From Pseudomonas ekonensis (GTDB lineage: Bacteria > Pseudomonadota > Gammaproteobacteria > Pseudomonadales > Pseudomonadaceae), in assembly GCF_019145435.1 (NCBI RefSeq), contig NZ_JAHSTS010000002.1:62001-126000 (forward strand): a stretch of 64,000 bases of DNA, written 5' to 3'. The translations under genes and the position numbers were made by a program. Positions 26,238 to 35,098 of this stretch are shown piece after piece; the first letter of the stretch is position 1, and each line of letters begins with the position of its first letter. The notes beneath the pieces are model-generated. The model did not search any database, was not told where the DNA came from, and saw nothing but the letters and a program-made list of their open reading frames with translations.

Positions 26238-27296
26238 CTAGACATAAGCCTGGAAGAACCGCCCAGGCCGAAAAGGCCCAAGCTCACCATCCACCTTCCC
26301 ACCCACAATTTCCTCACTGACAAGACGCCCCACCACCGCCGCCAACACAACCCCAGGGTGCATGGCGCACACATAAACACCGCCCACATCGGGCAGATAA
26401 CCAATGACGGGAACGCCATCGGCCGGCATGGGCCTGAGGCCGATGCAGGCCCACTCCGGTTCAAGGGACTCAGCCCCATGGAGTGCATTCTGGATGGCCT
26501 GGGCCGTTCGGCGGGCGATCGCTGCCGGTTGGTTTTCGGCGGTGTCGTCCAGGTAATCCTCTGCCGCCAGCAACGCGCCGTCCGCGCTTTGCCGCACTTC
26601 CATGTCGGGGCTGGAGATGAGGGTGTGCACGAGGTTGGGCGGTGCGGTGTAGCGGATGGAAATGGCGGGCGAGGCGTTGATGGGCAGGGGCGCGCCGAGC
26701 AGCTCTGTCAGTTTCGCGGTGGCTGTGCCGGCGGCCAATACGACGACATCGGCGTGGAGGGTGCCTTGGGTGGTTTCGACGGCGGTCACCCTTTCGGCCT
26801 GGGTCACGAAACCGAGCACCCGCGTCTGGGTGAGGATGTTCGCGCCGTGTGCCTCGGCGCCCGCGATCAGCGCATGCGAGGCGGCCACGGCGTCCAGCGC
26901 GCCTTCTTGCGCCGCGAACCCAGCGGATTGGGGCGGGTTCTTGAGGTTGGGTTCAAGGTCGAGGATCTGCGAACGGGTCACCCGGTTGGCCGGCGGTGCG
27001 TCGCCCGACGTCACGCCGTAAGACAAGGCGCCCGTCCAGCGTATTTGCAGGTCCGGCACCTGGGTTTCGAGCCGGCGGTATTCCTCGATGGCAGCCCTGC
27101 GCAGTGGCGCAATCGGGTCGGGTTCGGGGTGCGAGGTGTTGATCCAGGCGAAGGAGCGGCCGGTCACGCCCGAGGCGATTTCTTCGGCCTCGACCACGGT
27201 GACCTGAGCACCGCGCCGGGCCAAGTGATACGCCAGCGATGCGCCGACGATACCTGCGCCCACGACGATGATTCGTTTGCCCTGACCACTGTCCAT
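26238..27296 (-). CDS. FAD-dependent amino-acid oxidase/dehydrogenase (DAO family)
   Basis: A 352-residue flavoprotein. The N-terminal dinucleotide-binding motif IIVVGAGIVGASLAYHLARRG is followed by VVEAEEIASGVTGRSFAW, the DAO substrate domain and the C-terminal WACIGLRPMPADGVPVIGYL and MHPGVVLAAVVGRLVSEE segments. It probably oxidises a secondary or D-amino acid to an imine. Substrate unknown and no transporter adjoins. The start at 27296 has a strong GGAGG site; an in-frame reading to 27356 lacks one. Confidence 0.83.
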   Translation of the reverse strand: MDSGQGKRIIVVGAGIVGASLAYHLARRGAQVTVVEAEEIASGVTGRSFAWINTSHPEPDPIAPLRRAAIEEYRRLETQVPDLQIRWTGALSYGVTSGDAPPANRVTRSQILDLEPNLKNPPQSAGFAAQEGALDAVAASHALIAGAEAHGANILTQTRVLGFVTQAERVTAVETTQGTLHADVVVLAAGTATAKLTELLGAPLPINASPAISIRYTAPPNLVHTLISSPDMEVRQSADGALLAAEDYLDDTAENQPAAIARRTAQAIQNALHGAESLEPEWACIGLRPMPADGVPVIGYLPDVGGVYVCAMHPGVVLAAVVGRLVSEEIVGGKVDGELGPFRPGRFFQAYV

Positions 27297-27396
27297 ATCA
27301 ACCTCCGTTCTGTCGATGTGCCGATGGTAGGACAGAGGGGCCTGCAACCCAAGCAATCAGAGGCAGGCCCCGCCATCGTCGCAAAACGCCTCGGCC

Positions 27397-27759
27397 CTAC
27401 CCCTTCGGCTCCACGTTATCCAATGCCTGCCCCACCGCCACTTCCCCCAGCATCACCAACTGCGCAATCCCTATCGCGGTTCGGCGATGACCAGCGTCCA
27501 GCACGGCGGCGAAGTTGTTGAGCATTTCGGAGGCGGCGCCGAGGTTTTCGCAGGCGTTGGCCAGCAGGGATTCGGTGTCGTAGGCCGGATTGGGCAGGTA
27601 CATGGGTTCGGCCGCGTTTGCGCTGGCCATAATGGATGGGGCCGGGTTGAGGTAGTGGTCGAGGGCGCGTTCGGCGGCTTCGTTGAGTTTTCTGGAATCG
27701 ATGGATTCGTAGGGGGATGCCGGATCGAGGATTGGCGGATTGGGTGTTGGTTTGATCAT
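27397..27759 (-). CDS. DUF6124-family protein
   Basis: A 120-residue Pseudomonas-specific protein matching the DUF6124 (DUF3077-like) pattern: MIKPTPNPP, SPYESIDSRKLNEAAERALD, YDTESLLANACENLGAASEM, IGIAQLVMLGEVAVGQALDN. It is mostly helical and soluble. These genes occur in many copies in fluorescent pseudomonads and have no assigned function. GGGAGT precedes the ATG. A long, highly structured leader (27760 to about 28110) precedes it on the same strand, suggesting RNA-level control. Confidence 0.82.
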   Translation of the reverse strand: MIKPTPNPPILDPASPYESIDSRKLNEAAERALDHYLNPAPSIMASANAAEPMYLPNPAYDTESLLANACENLGAASEMLNNFAAVLDAGHRRTAIGIAQLVMLGEVAVGQALDNVEPKG

Positions 27760-28110
27760 GGTGTAACTCCCGACGTAAGAACGATTAGGAGCCAGCACCC
27801 TCGCTACCAAACGATGGGTGGAGGCCATACGCAGGTTGGTAGACCGGTCGTCAGGAACCCCGGCGCACCCGAGGGTGCCCCGCGCATGACCACCATAAAA
27901 CAGAGACGATGAAGTCTCCGCAAGACAGTAGTCTTGTGCTTCTGACGGAAGACGGGCTACCAAACCCGATCACTGTTTCCCAGTGACCCGAAAACGATAA
28001 AACCCGCACCCCAGCCGCACAAGCCGGCGGATTCTGGCCCACGCGTAGGCCGTGGCGCAAGGCATCGTGGGCATTGACCCATGACCGGATGCGTCACTTA
28101 AACAGCAGTG
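27760..28110 (-). promoter_or_regulatory. Structured leader of the DUF6124 gene (possible bistable RNA)
   Basis: About 350 bp with no credible gene and many complementary segments. Plus-strand CTACCAA occurs at 27804-27810 and 27957-27963 and its complement TTGGTAG at 27836-27842, so the central copy can pair with either outer one. Likewise GCACCCTCG at 27795-27803 can pair with CGAGGGTGC near 27869-27877, which itself also closes a local hairpin (GCACCC/GGGTGC). A CACTG..CAGTG hairpin lies near 27970-27985. Mutually exclusive pairings suggest an attenuator or small-RNA target; this is inference from base pairing only. Confidence 0.4.
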
Positions 28111-28210
28111 CCGGCAGCTGTTGAAACGGCCCGCCAACGAACCGTTTCAACGTGAAACCTGCCCCCCTCCAGGCGAAAGGGATCAGGCAAGCGGGAGGGT
28201 GCCGCAGCAC

Positions 28211-28639
28211 TTAAACAGGGTCACCGGCAGGCCCCACCGGCACGACAGCGGCAACCGCTGCCACCGGTGCGATCACCGGCGCCTCCTGGGCTTTCTTCAC
28301 CGCGACTTTCTTCAGTTCCTTGGCCTGGGTGGCGTACGTCAGGGCGGTGTTCCAGAAGCCGGAGCCGCCGCTGGCCAACAGGCCCAGGCAGACGACGCCG
28401 AAGTCGCTTCTCAAGAACGGGATGTCCGCCGGAATCGCTTCCCGGGACAACAGCACCGTGACCACGCCGCCGGCCACGGCCAGTATCTGCAGGTAGGATC
28501 GGCGCCGCGCCTCGACCTTCGCATCGTCGCTGGGCTGATTCAGCATCGGAATGAAGCCTTTGACGATCTCGACCAGCCGTTCGGTGGCGATGCTCATGCC
28601 CAGTACAAAACCAATCAGTGAAATCAGAGTGTTGTCCAT
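28211..28639 (-). CDS. Small membrane protein of unknown function
   Basis: A 142-residue protein starting MDNTLISLIGFVLGMSIATE. It has an N-terminal helix, ERLVEIVKGFIPMLNQ, a second helix (ILAVAGGVVTVLLSR), a third Gly-rich helix (VVCLGLLASGGSGFWNTALT) and an Ala/Val/Pro-rich tail. It resembles small inner-membrane proteins found in Pseudomonas accessory regions; no activity can be assigned. A nine-residue longer start at 28666 lacks a ribosome site. Its tail is low-complexity. Confidence 0.65.
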   Translation of the reverse strand: MDNTLISLIGFVLGMSIATERLVEIVKGFIPMLNQPSDDAKVEARRRSYLQILAVAGGVVTVLLSREAIPADIPFLRSDFGVVCLGLLASGGSGFWNTALTYATQAKELKKVAVKKAQEAPVIAPVAAVAAVVPVGPAGDPV

Positions 28640-28733
28640 AACGGTCTCTTCGTGCGCAGGGTTCATGGGGGGTGGCCCCGCAGGACCACTCCTTCACTAT
28701 AGGCCGCGGCGCGGGGCATGCTTGGGCGGGCGC

Positions 28734-29042
28734 TCATTGGGTCACCACGATTTTGCCGATCATCTGCGGGTGCAAGACGCAGAAGTAGTCGAACTCGCCG
28801 GGCGTATCGAACACCCAGGAAAACGTGTCATCGGTGTCCAGCGCCCCCGAGCGGAACGCCTTGTGGGTTTCCGCCACGGTGTGGGGGATCTGGTCGTCGT
28901 TGACCCACGTCACTTTGGTGCCCACGGCCACGGTCAGGTCCTTGGGGCCGAACATGAACGCCTTGATGTCGATCTTCACGTCCTGCGCCCACGCCGGCAT
29001 CGACAGCATCAGGCCCACCACGGCCAACAGTCGCGTTTTCAT
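28734..29042 (-). CDS. Periplasmic cupredoxin-domain protein
   Basis: A 102-residue secreted protein: signal MKTRLLAVVGLMLSMPAWAQ then a plastocyanin/azurin-like fold (FGPKDLTVAVGTKVTWVNDD) with type-1 copper ligands H in QIPHTVAE and C, H, M in YFCVLHPQM. It probably carries electrons or binds copper in the periplasm. It follows the Tat-exported phosphoesterase gene by 14 bp and is likely co-transcribed with it, divergent from the ECF sigma factor. An AT-poor ORF extending upstream in the same frame is a shadow of the phosphoesterase. Confidence 0.87.
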   Translation of the reverse strand: MKTRLLAVVGLMLSMPAWAQDVKIDIKAFMFGPKDLTVAVGTKVTWVNDDQIPHTVAETHKAFRSGALDTDDTFSWVFDTPGEFDYFCVLHPQMIGKIVVTQ

Positions 29043-29056
29043 TTGCCTGCCCTCCC

Positions 29057-30025
29057 CTAGACCAGCGTCGAGTCGATCAGCGCCAACGGGTGCTCGCCCT
29101 GGGTCGCGCGCACGTCGGTGAGGCCCAGGTAGTTGCGCAACTGGTCGGCGGCGACGGTCATCGGCCCCGGCGACGGCGCGGCGCCCGGTGCCGGCTGCGG
29201 GTACGCCGTGCCGCGGGCGGTGTGGAAGGTGATGTTGCCTTCGACCTTCTGGATGACCTGGTGGATGTGCCCGTTCAGCACCGTGACCGAGCCGTACTTG
29301 CGCAGCATCGCGATGGCCTGGTCGCCGTCCTCGGTGCCCCAGCCCCAGGGCTGGTAGATCGTCCACAGCGGAATGTGGGTGAACACCACGACGGGCGTGC
29401 TGGTGGCCACGGCCCGCAGGTCGTCGGCCAGCCAGGCCAGTTGCTCGGCGCCGAGGCTGGCTTCGTGGCCGGCCTGGAAGTTGAACACGTTGACCAGCGC
29501 GATGAAGTGCACGCCGTGGTCGTCGAAGCTGTACCAGCCGTTGCCCTGGGTGCCCTTGCCGTAGCGTTCCAGGTAAAGCTTGCCGCCGCCCTCGTCGAGG
29601 GTGTCGTGCTCGCCCGGCACGTAGTGCACGGGGGACGGCAGGCCTTTGAGCAACTGCGCGGCGGTGTCGAATTCTTCGGCCTTGGACAGGTGCGTGATGT
29701 CGCCGGTGTGCAGGATCAGCGCGGGCCGCTTGGGCAGCGCGACGACTTTGTCGATGGCCGCTTGCAGGGTCTTGGCCGGTTCCGGGTTGGCTTCCTTGTT
29801 GAAGCCGATGTGCGAGTCGCTGATCTGCACGAAGTGGAAGGTGCTGTCCAGGGCCTTGGGGTCGCTGACGTTGCCCGCCGCGTCCAGCGCGAACGCCCGG
29901 GGGACGCCGCCGCTCAGGGCCCAGAGCACCCCGGCGCCGGCCCACGCCGAGCATTTGAGCAGTGTGCGGCGGTCGGGGTTGGCCGGGCCGTCGGTGCGCC
30001 GGGGGTGTTTTGATCGAATGTCCAT
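29057..30025 (-). CDS. Tat-exported metallophosphoesterase
   Basis: A 322-residue calcineurin-like phosphoesterase. A twin-arginine leader (PDRRTLLKCSAWAGAGV) is followed by metal-binding motifs in order: QISDSHIG, HTGDITH, GEHD (variant of GNHE), FTHIPLW and GHIHQV. It probably hydrolyses phosphate esters in the periplasm after folding in the cytoplasm with its metals. It heads an operon with the cupredoxin gene and is divergent from an ECF sigma/anti-sigma pair, a plausible regulator of it. Confidence 0.87.
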   Translation of the reverse strand: MDIRSKHPRRTDGPANPDRRTLLKCSAWAGAGVLWALSGGVPRAFALDAAGNVSDPKALDSTFHFVQISDSHIGFNKEANPEPAKTLQAAIDKVVALPKRPALILHTGDITHLSKAEEFDTAAQLLKGLPSPVHYVPGEHDTLDEGGGKLYLERYGKGTQGNGWYSFDDHGVHFIALVNVFNFQAGHEASLGAEQLAWLADDLRAVATSTPVVVFTHIPLWTIYQPWGWGTEDGDQAIAMLRKYGSVTVLNGHIHQVIQKVEGNITFHTARGTAYPQPAPGAAPSPGPMTVAADQLRNYLGLTDVRATQGEHPLALIDSTLV

Positions 30026-30044
30026 CGGTGTGTCCTCGCTGGCG

Positions 30045-30062
30045 GGCTACAGTGATGTAGCC
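30045..30062. promoter_or_regulatory. Palindrome between phosphoesterase and ECF sigma genes
   Basis: Perfect inverted repeat GGCTACA-GTGA-TGTAGCC, 20 bp upstream of the phosphoesterase start and within the 153-bp divergent promoter region. It could be an operator or a leader hairpin; a specific binding protein cannot be named. Confidence 0.5.
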
Positions 30063-30178
30063 GACAGGGAATGAACCTTTCGGGGCGCGGGTTTATTCCG
30101 CGCCGAAAAACAAATTCTTTTCAGGGAATAAAAGGCGACGCATCACGGTTATAGGGGTGTGACGGTGCGGGAATCACT

Positions 30179-30691
30179 ATGACGCGATTCGAGGAACTGA
30201 TTGCGCCCCATCTGGACGCGGCCTATAACCTCGCGCGCTGGCTCACCGGCAACGACAGCGCCGCGCGCGACGTCGTGCAGGAAAGCGCCTTGCGCGCCTT
30301 CCGGTTCCTGCAGCGTTTCGCCGAGGGCAACGCCAAGGCGTGGTTCCTGACCATCGTGCGCAACGAAAGCTACACCTGGCTCAAGGCGTCGGCCGGGCAC
30401 CGCTGGGTGACCATCGATGACGACCTGAGCGCCGACGAAACGGCGCCCGCCCACCAGCAGGGCCCGGAGCTGTCGGCGATCCACACGGAAAACGCGGCGT
30501 TGCTCCAGCAGGCGCTGTGCGCCCTGCCGCCGGCCTTTCGCGAGGTGATTGTGCTCAAGGAGCTGGAAGACATGCCCTACAAGGACATCGCCCTGGTGGT
30601 GGACATTCCCATCGGCACCGTCATGTCGCGGCTCGCCCGGGCCCGCGCCTTGCTCAAGCTCGAACTGCTGAAGTTGCACGATCATGAATGA
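30179..30691 (+). CDS. ECF-type RNA polymerase sigma factor
   Basis: A 170-residue sigma-70 of the extracytoplasmic-function class: sigma2 (LDAAYNLARWLTGNDSAARD, VVQESALRAFRFLQRF, KAWFLTIVRNESY) and sigma4 (LCALPPAFREVIVLKELEDM, YKDIALVVDIPIGTVMSRLA). It redirects RNA polymerase to stress promoters when freed from the anti-sigma factor encoded immediately downstream, whose start overlaps its end by eight bases. The ATG at 30179 has a weak GGGA site. Confidence 0.92.
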   Translation: MTRFEELIAPHLDAAYNLARWLTGNDSAARDVVQESALRAFRFLQRFAEGNAKAWFLTIVRNESYTWLKASAGHRWVTIDDDLSADETAPAHQQGPELSAIHTENAALLQQALCALPPAFREVIVLKELEDMPYKDIALVVDIPIGTVMSRLARARALLKLELLKLHDHE

Positions 30692-31427
30692 ATTCGACTG
30701 CACGGCTTGCCGCACCCAGCTGCACGGTTATCTGGATCAGGCACTCGACCCGGCGGCAGCGGCGCAGGTCTCGGCGCACCTGGCCACGTGCGCCGGGTGT
30801 GCGCAGTTGCATGACGAGTACCGGTCGCTCAAGGCCGCCGTGAAGCGCCACGCAGCGTATTACCCGGCGCCGCCCGGGTTGGCGGCCCGTGTGTCGGCGG
30901 CGGTCGAACCGGCCCCGCGCACCGCCGGGCGCTGGCGCTCATGGTTCGCGCCGGCGTTCTCCGCCGCCGCACTGGCCCTGGCGGTGGTGCTTTACGTGGC
31001 GACGCCGGGCGGCGAACAGCCGCTGATGGACGAGGCGGTCTCCAGCCATGTGCGCTCGTTGATGGGCGGGCACCTGAACGATGTGGTGTCCTCCGACCGC
31101 CACACCGTCAAGCCCTGGTTCACCGGCAAGCTCGACTTCTCGCCGCCGGTGGCCGACTACGCGGCGCAAGGCTTCCCGCTGCTGGGCGGGCGGCTGGACT
31201 ACCTGCAGCACCAGACCGCGGCGGCCCTGACTTACGGCCGGGCCAAACACGTGATCAACGTGTTCATCCTGCCCACGCCGGGGGCCGATCAGCCGCGACA
31301 GGCGCAGACGCTCCGCGGCTTCAACGTGGTGTCGTGGCAGGCGGATCACATGCGTTTCGTGCTGGTGTCCGATGTGGAGAAAGGTGAGCTGGAGGCGTTG
31401 AGCCGGTTGCTGGGCAACGGCGCTTGA
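30684..31427 (+). CDS. Membrane-bound anti-sigma factor with zinc-finger (ZAS-like) domain
   Basis: A 247-residue partner of the ECF sigma factor. A cytoplasmic N-terminal domain contains C6/C9 and the H32-x3-C36-x2-C39 zinc motif (SAHLATCAGC). One transmembrane helix follows at about residues 88-106 (FSAAALALAVVLYVA), then a periplasmic domain (VRSLMGGHLNDVVSSDRHTV, KPWFTGKLDFSPPVADY) of the type that senses envelope or redox stress. The overlap with the sigma gene supports stoichiometric production. Confidence 0.9.
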   Translation: MNEFDCTACRTQLHGYLDQALDPAAAAQVSAHLATCAGCAQLHDEYRSLKAAVKRHAAYYPAPPGLAARVSAAVEPAPRTAGRWRSWFAPAFSAAALALAVVLYVATPGGEQPLMDEAVSSHVRSLMGGHLNDVVSSDRHTVKPWFTGKLDFSPPVADYAAQGFPLLGGRLDYLQHQTAAALTYGRAKHVINVFILPTPGADQPRQAQTLRGFNVVSWQADHMRFVLVSDVEKGELEALSRLLGNGA

Positions 31428-31462
31428 GCGCAAGTTTGCGCCGCACTGCCGTTTGCCCGACG

Positions 31463-31678
31463 TTACGGCTTGGCGCCAGCCAGAAAGTGCGCCACCAGGG
31501 CATTCGCGTGACCGTGGCCCATGCCATGGTCCGTCTTCAGCCAAGCCACCAGTTCCATGTGTTTCTTGCCGCTGACGCCGGCCAGCAGGTCGAGCCAATG
31601 GCTGATGGGCTGGCCGTACTTTTTCTCGATGGACGGGAAGTACGAGGCCGGGCCTTTGGGTTTGGTGTCATCGGTCAT
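31463..31678 (-). CDS. DUF4287-domain protein
   Basis: A 71-residue protein starting MTDDTKPKGPASYFPSIEKK, with the DUF4287 core YGQPISHWLDLLAGVSGKKH, MELVAWLKTDHGMGHGHANALVAHFLA. It is small, helical and soluble, of unknown role. The ATG at 31678 has a CAGGAG site; an upstream start at 31726 is less likely. It converges on the anti-sigma gene. Confidence 0.8.
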   Translation of the reverse strand: MTDDTKPKGPASYFPSIEKKYGQPISHWLDLLAGVSGKKHMELVAWLKTDHGMGHGHANALVAHFLAGAKP

Positions 31679-31871
31679 GGTGCGGGCTCCTGGGTTTGAT
31701 GACGGATTGAAGTCCAGAACAGCCAAGGCGTCCAGCGGACGGCGCCGTCTTTCGGCCCATCGGTGATTGAAGGCATCGCCAAACGCTCTAACGGACTGTC
31801 ATTTCTGTCAGGTCACTTTTGGCCGAGACGGCGCTACGTTGGCGACACCAACACAACTGGAGGTCGCCACC

Positions 31872-32312
31872 ATGGGCTTGAATCGTTACCTGTTGCCTCT
31901 TTGCGTGTTCGCCCTGGCGGCAGCGCCCGGATTCGCGAGCAGCCAAGACATTCAGCTGACCTACAAACTTCCCGTTGTATTCAGATGCGTGAACAGCCCG
32001 ACAGAACCGGGCTACAGCGTCTATGTCGTCGGCAACCTGCCGGACCTGGGGAACTGGAAGCCGGCAGATGCCAAACCGCTGACCCTCATCCCCAACTCAA
32101 TGAAGAACGGCAACCCCAAAATCAACGACTGGACGGGCACCCACTACATTGACGGTTCCAAACCCGGCGATGAGCTGGAGTGGAAGTGCATCGTCCGTAG
32201 CGAGAAAGACAAAGAGGACAAGAATGTGGTTTGGCAGCCGGGGGTCAACAACAAGGTGACGTTAACGTTCGGCAATTCCATGAGTGTCGGCGATTTTGCT
32301 CCTGAACCCTGA
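31872..32312 (+). CDS. Secreted CBM20 (starch-binding-like) domain protein
   Basis: A 146-residue exported protein: signal MGLNRYLLPLCVFALAAAPGFA, then a single beta-sandwich matching carbohydrate-binding module family 20 (VVFRCVNSPTEPGYSVYVVG, NLPDLGNWKPADAKPLTLIP, LEWKCIVRSEKDKEDKNVVW). CBM20 modules bind alpha-glucans and are usually fused to amylases; here it stands alone, so it may bind a storage or host polysaccharide. The conserved Trp of GNW and one in VVWQPG are present. GGAGG precedes the ATG; an earlier in-frame ATG at 31767 lacks a signal peptide. Confidence 0.8.
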   Translation: MGLNRYLLPLCVFALAAAPGFASSQDIQLTYKLPVVFRCVNSPTEPGYSVYVVGNLPDLGNWKPADAKPLTLIPNSMKNGNPKINDWTGTHYIDGSKPGDELEWKCIVRSEKDKEDKNVVWQPGVNNKVTLTFGNSMSVGDFAPEP

Positions 32313-32363
32313 TGCGCAATCGCTTGAGCGACGCCAAAAGGCAGGGCCTGCTGCGCAGGCCGG

Positions 32364-32384
32364 CGGGAGCGAGCTCCCTCGCCA
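32364..32384. repeat. Single REP-like palindrome
   Basis: GGGAGCGAGCTCCCTCGCCA at 32364-32384, a solitary REP variant between the CBM20 gene and the LysR gene; no inverted partner was found within 100 bp. Confidence 0.6.
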
Positions 32385-32433
32385 CGCAAGCAATGTTCTG
32401 TGCCTGATCAGCCCGGCAATGTCCTGTGCCTTT

Positions 32434-33318
32434 TCAGCCCCGCAACAACCCCCGCTCCGCCTCGCACAGGCTCACCACATAATCCCAGACCACCCGCAAC
32501 CGCACCGACTTGTGCAGCTCCCGCCGGGTGCTGATCCAGTAGCTGCGCTCGATGCTCTCGTCCGGCAGCAGCGGCACCAGTTCCGGGTCGGACGCGGCCA
32601 TGTAGCACGGCAGCACGGCGATCCCCAGCCCCGAGCGCGCCGCCTGCTGCTGGGCGATCACGCTGGTGCTGTGGAACACCACGCGGGGGTTGCGGCAGAA
32701 GCTGTTGAGGAACATCAGTTCCTGGCTGAACAGCAAGTCGTCGACGTAGCCGATCCAGGCGTGGCGGCCGAGGTCTTCGCGGCTGCGCAGCGGCGGTGCG
32801 CCGTCTAAGTAGGCGCGGCTGGCGTAGAGCGCCAGGCGGTAGTCGGTGAGTTTGCGGGTGACGAGCATGTCCGCCGCCGGGCGTTCCAGGTGGATGCTGA
32901 TTTCCGCCTCGCGGTTGAGGATGCTGACGAAACGCGGCACGGCCACCAGTTCCACCTCCAGCCCCGGATACCGCTCGAACAGCCCGCCCATGCGGCTGGC
33001 CAGGAACATGATGCCGAGGCCTTCGGTGACGCCGACGCGGATCTTGCCCAACGGCGCGGTGGACTGGGTGATTTCTTCCTGGGCCAGCAGCGCGACGTTT
33101 TCCATGGCTTCGGCGTGCTTGAGCAGCGCCTCCCCCGCCGGAGTCATTTCATAACCCTGGGCATGCTGGACGAACAGCGCGGTGCCCAGGCTCTTCTCGA
33201 TGGCCTCGATGTGCCGGGCGACGGTGGCGTGGGTGGTGTTGAGCCGGCGGGCGGCGGTGAGCAGGCGGCCGCTGCGTTGCAGCTCCAGAAAGAAGCGCAG
33301 GTCATTCCAGTCGAACAT
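32434..33318 (-). CDS. LysR-family transcriptional regulator
   Basis: A 294-residue LysR regulator: winged helix-turn-helix MFDWNDLRFFLELQRSGRLL, TAARRLNTTHATVARHIEAI, then the substrate-binding domain (LGKIRVGVTEGLGIMFLASR, SGLGIAVLPCYMA). It is divergent from the GMC oxidoreductase/MFS genes with about 130 bp between, so it most likely controls them. The start at 33318 matches the usual length. An in-frame reading to 33435 would overlap the divergent promoter. Confidence 0.88.
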   Translation of the reverse strand: MFDWNDLRFFLELQRSGRLLTAARRLNTTHATVARHIEAIEKSLGTALFVQHAQGYEMTPAGEALLKHAEAMENVALLAQEEITQSTAPLGKIRVGVTEGLGIMFLASRMGGLFERYPGLEVELVAVPRFVSILNREAEISIHLERPAADMLVTRKLTDYRLALYASRAYLDGAPPLRSREDLGRHAWIGYVDDLLFSQELMFLNSFCRNPRVVFHSTSVIAQQQAARSGLGIAVLPCYMAASDPELVPLLPDESIERSYWISTRRELHKSVRLRVVWDYVVSLCEAERGLLRG

Positions 33319-33451
33319 CGCTTGTCCTTGTTGGCTACGCGGGAGGGTCGCTGTTTGAAAACGCACAGCGGTTGCGCAAAAACTAACATTCTTTTGACGA
33401 AAGCTAACAACTAGGATGACCGACAACAAAAACAAGAAGCGAGGTCAGGGA

Positions 33452-35098
33452 ATGCAGACTTCCCTTGATGAGTACGACTACATCGTGGTCGGCGCCGGCC
33501 CCGCCGGCTGCCTGCTGGCCAATCGGCTGTCGGCCGATGCCCGGCACCGCGTCCTGCTGCTGGAGGCCGGCGGGCGCGACAACTATCCCTGGATCCACAT
33601 CCCCGTGGGTTACCTGTTCTGCATCGGCAATCCGCGCACCGACTGGTGCTTCAAGACCGAAGCGCAAGCCGGCCTCAACGGCCGCGCCCTGAGCTACCCG
33701 CGCGGCAAGGTGCTGGGCGGCTGTTCCTCGATCAACGGCATGATCTACATGCGCGGCCAGGCCGGCGACTACGACGGCTGGGCCGCCGAGGGCAATCCCG
33801 GCTGGGCCTGGCGCGACGTGCTGCCGCTGTTCAAGCAGAGCGAAAACCACTTTGCCGGCGCCGCCGAGTTCCATGGCGACCAGGGCGAATGGCGGGTCGA
33901 GCAGCAGCGCCTGTCGTGGCCGATCCTGGACGCGTTCCGCGAGGCGGCCGAGCAAAGCGGCATTGCCCGCACCGACGACTTCAACCAGGGCGACAACGAG
34001 GGTTGCGGTTACTTTCAAGTGAACCAGAAGGCCGGGGTGCGCTGGAATGCGGCCAAGGCGTTTCTGAAGCCGATCCGGAACCGGGCCAACCTCACCGTGC
34101 TGACCGGGGTCGAGGTGGACCGGGTGCTGTTCGAGGGCGGCCGGGCCAATAAGGTCAGCGCGCGCCGGCAAGGCCAGGCGAAGGCGTTCAAGGCGCGCAA
34201 GGAAATCGTGCTGTGCGCCGGCTCCGTGGGCTCGCCGAGCATTCTGCAGCGCTCCGGGATCGGTCCGCGGCCGTTGCTGGAGCGCCTCGGCATCGGCGTC
34301 GCCCATGAGCTGCCGGGGGTGGGCGGCAACCTGCAGGACCACCTGCAATTGCGGCTGATCTACAAGCTGGAGAACGCCCGCACCCTCAACCAGATCGCCG
34401 CCAGCCCGTGGGGCAAGGTGGGCATGGGCCTGCGCTACCTGTATGACCGCAGCGGGCCGTTGTCGATGGCGCCGAGCCAGTTGGGCGCGTTCGCCCGCTC
34501 GGGCCCGGAGCAGACCTCGGCCAACCTTGAGTACCACGTGCAGCCACTGTCGCTGGAGCGTTTCGGGGAACCGCTGCACCCCTTCCCCGCCTTCACCGCC
34601 TCGGTGTGCGACCTGCGTCCGCAGAGCCGTGGCCGGGTGCAGATCCGCTCGGCGGATCCGCAGGCGGCGCCGCTGATCCAGCCCGACTACCTCAGCCATC
34701 CCGAAGACCTGCGCGTGGCCGCCGACGCCATCCGCCTGACCCGGCGCATCGTCAGCGCCCCGGCCCTGCGCGCGTTCAACCCGGTGGAATACCTGCCCGG
34801 CGCCGGCCTGCAGACCGAAGAGGAGCTGCACGAGGCGGCAGCGAAGATCGGCACGACGATTTTCCATCCGGTGGGCACCTGCCGCATGGGCCACGGTGCG
34901 GACGCGGTGGTGGATGCGCAGTTGCGCGTGCACGGCGTACCGGGCCTGCGCATCGCCGACGCGTCGATCATGCCGCGCATCACCTCGGGCAACACGTGTT
35001 CGCCTACGCTGATGATTGCCGAGAAGGCGGCGCAGCTGATCCTTTCCCCGGCCGTCGCCGCAGACCTTGCGGGAGCCAGCCTGCTGGCGATCTCCTGA
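33452..35098 (+). CDS. GMC-family FAD oxidoreductase (choline dehydrogenase-like)
   Basis: A 548-residue glucose-methanol-choline oxidoreductase. It has the FAD-binding motif [18 protein letters not shown], the GMC signatures [20 protein letters not shown] and [17 protein letters not shown], and the catalytic His region [11 protein letters not shown] and [16 protein letters not shown]. It oxidises an alcohol to an aldehyde. It is divergent from a LysR gene and followed by an MHS transporter, forming a likely uptake-and-oxidation unit. The start at 33452 is preferred (GAGG upstream); an ATG 12 codons earlier is possible. The last seven residues (ASLLAIS) are encoded by a REP element. Confidence 0.88.
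   Translation: MQTSLDEYDYIVVGAGPAGCLLANRLSADARHRVLLLEAGGRDNYPWIHIPVGYLFCIGNPRTDWCFKTEAQAGLNGRALSYPRGKVLGGCSSINGMIYMRGQAGDYDGWAAEGNPGWAWRDVLPLFKQSENHFAGAAEFHGDQGEWRVEQQRLSWPILDAFREAAEQSGIARTDDFNQGDNEGCGYFQVNQKAGVRWNAAKAFLKPIRNRANLTVLTGVEVDRVLFEGGRANKVSARRQGQAKAFKARKEIVLCAGSVGSPSILQRSGIGPRPLLERLGIGVAHELPGVGGNLQDHLQLRLIYKLENARTLNQIAASPWGKVGMGLRYLYDRSGPLSMAPSQLGAFARSGPEQTSANLEYHVQPLSLERFGEPLHPFPAFTASVCDLRPQSRGRVQIRSADPQAAPLIQPDYLSHPEDLRVAADAIRLTRRIVSAPALRAFNPVEYLPGAGLQTEEELHEAAAKIGTTIFHPVGTCRMGHGADAVVDAQLRVHGVPGLRIADASIMPRITSGNTCSPTLMIAEKAAQLILSPAVAADLAGASLLAIS

Noticed and set aside
27760..28110. A phage P4-style immunity RNA
   Set aside because: The pairing pattern is suggestive but short, and no phage genes are near; kept only as a possible structured leader.
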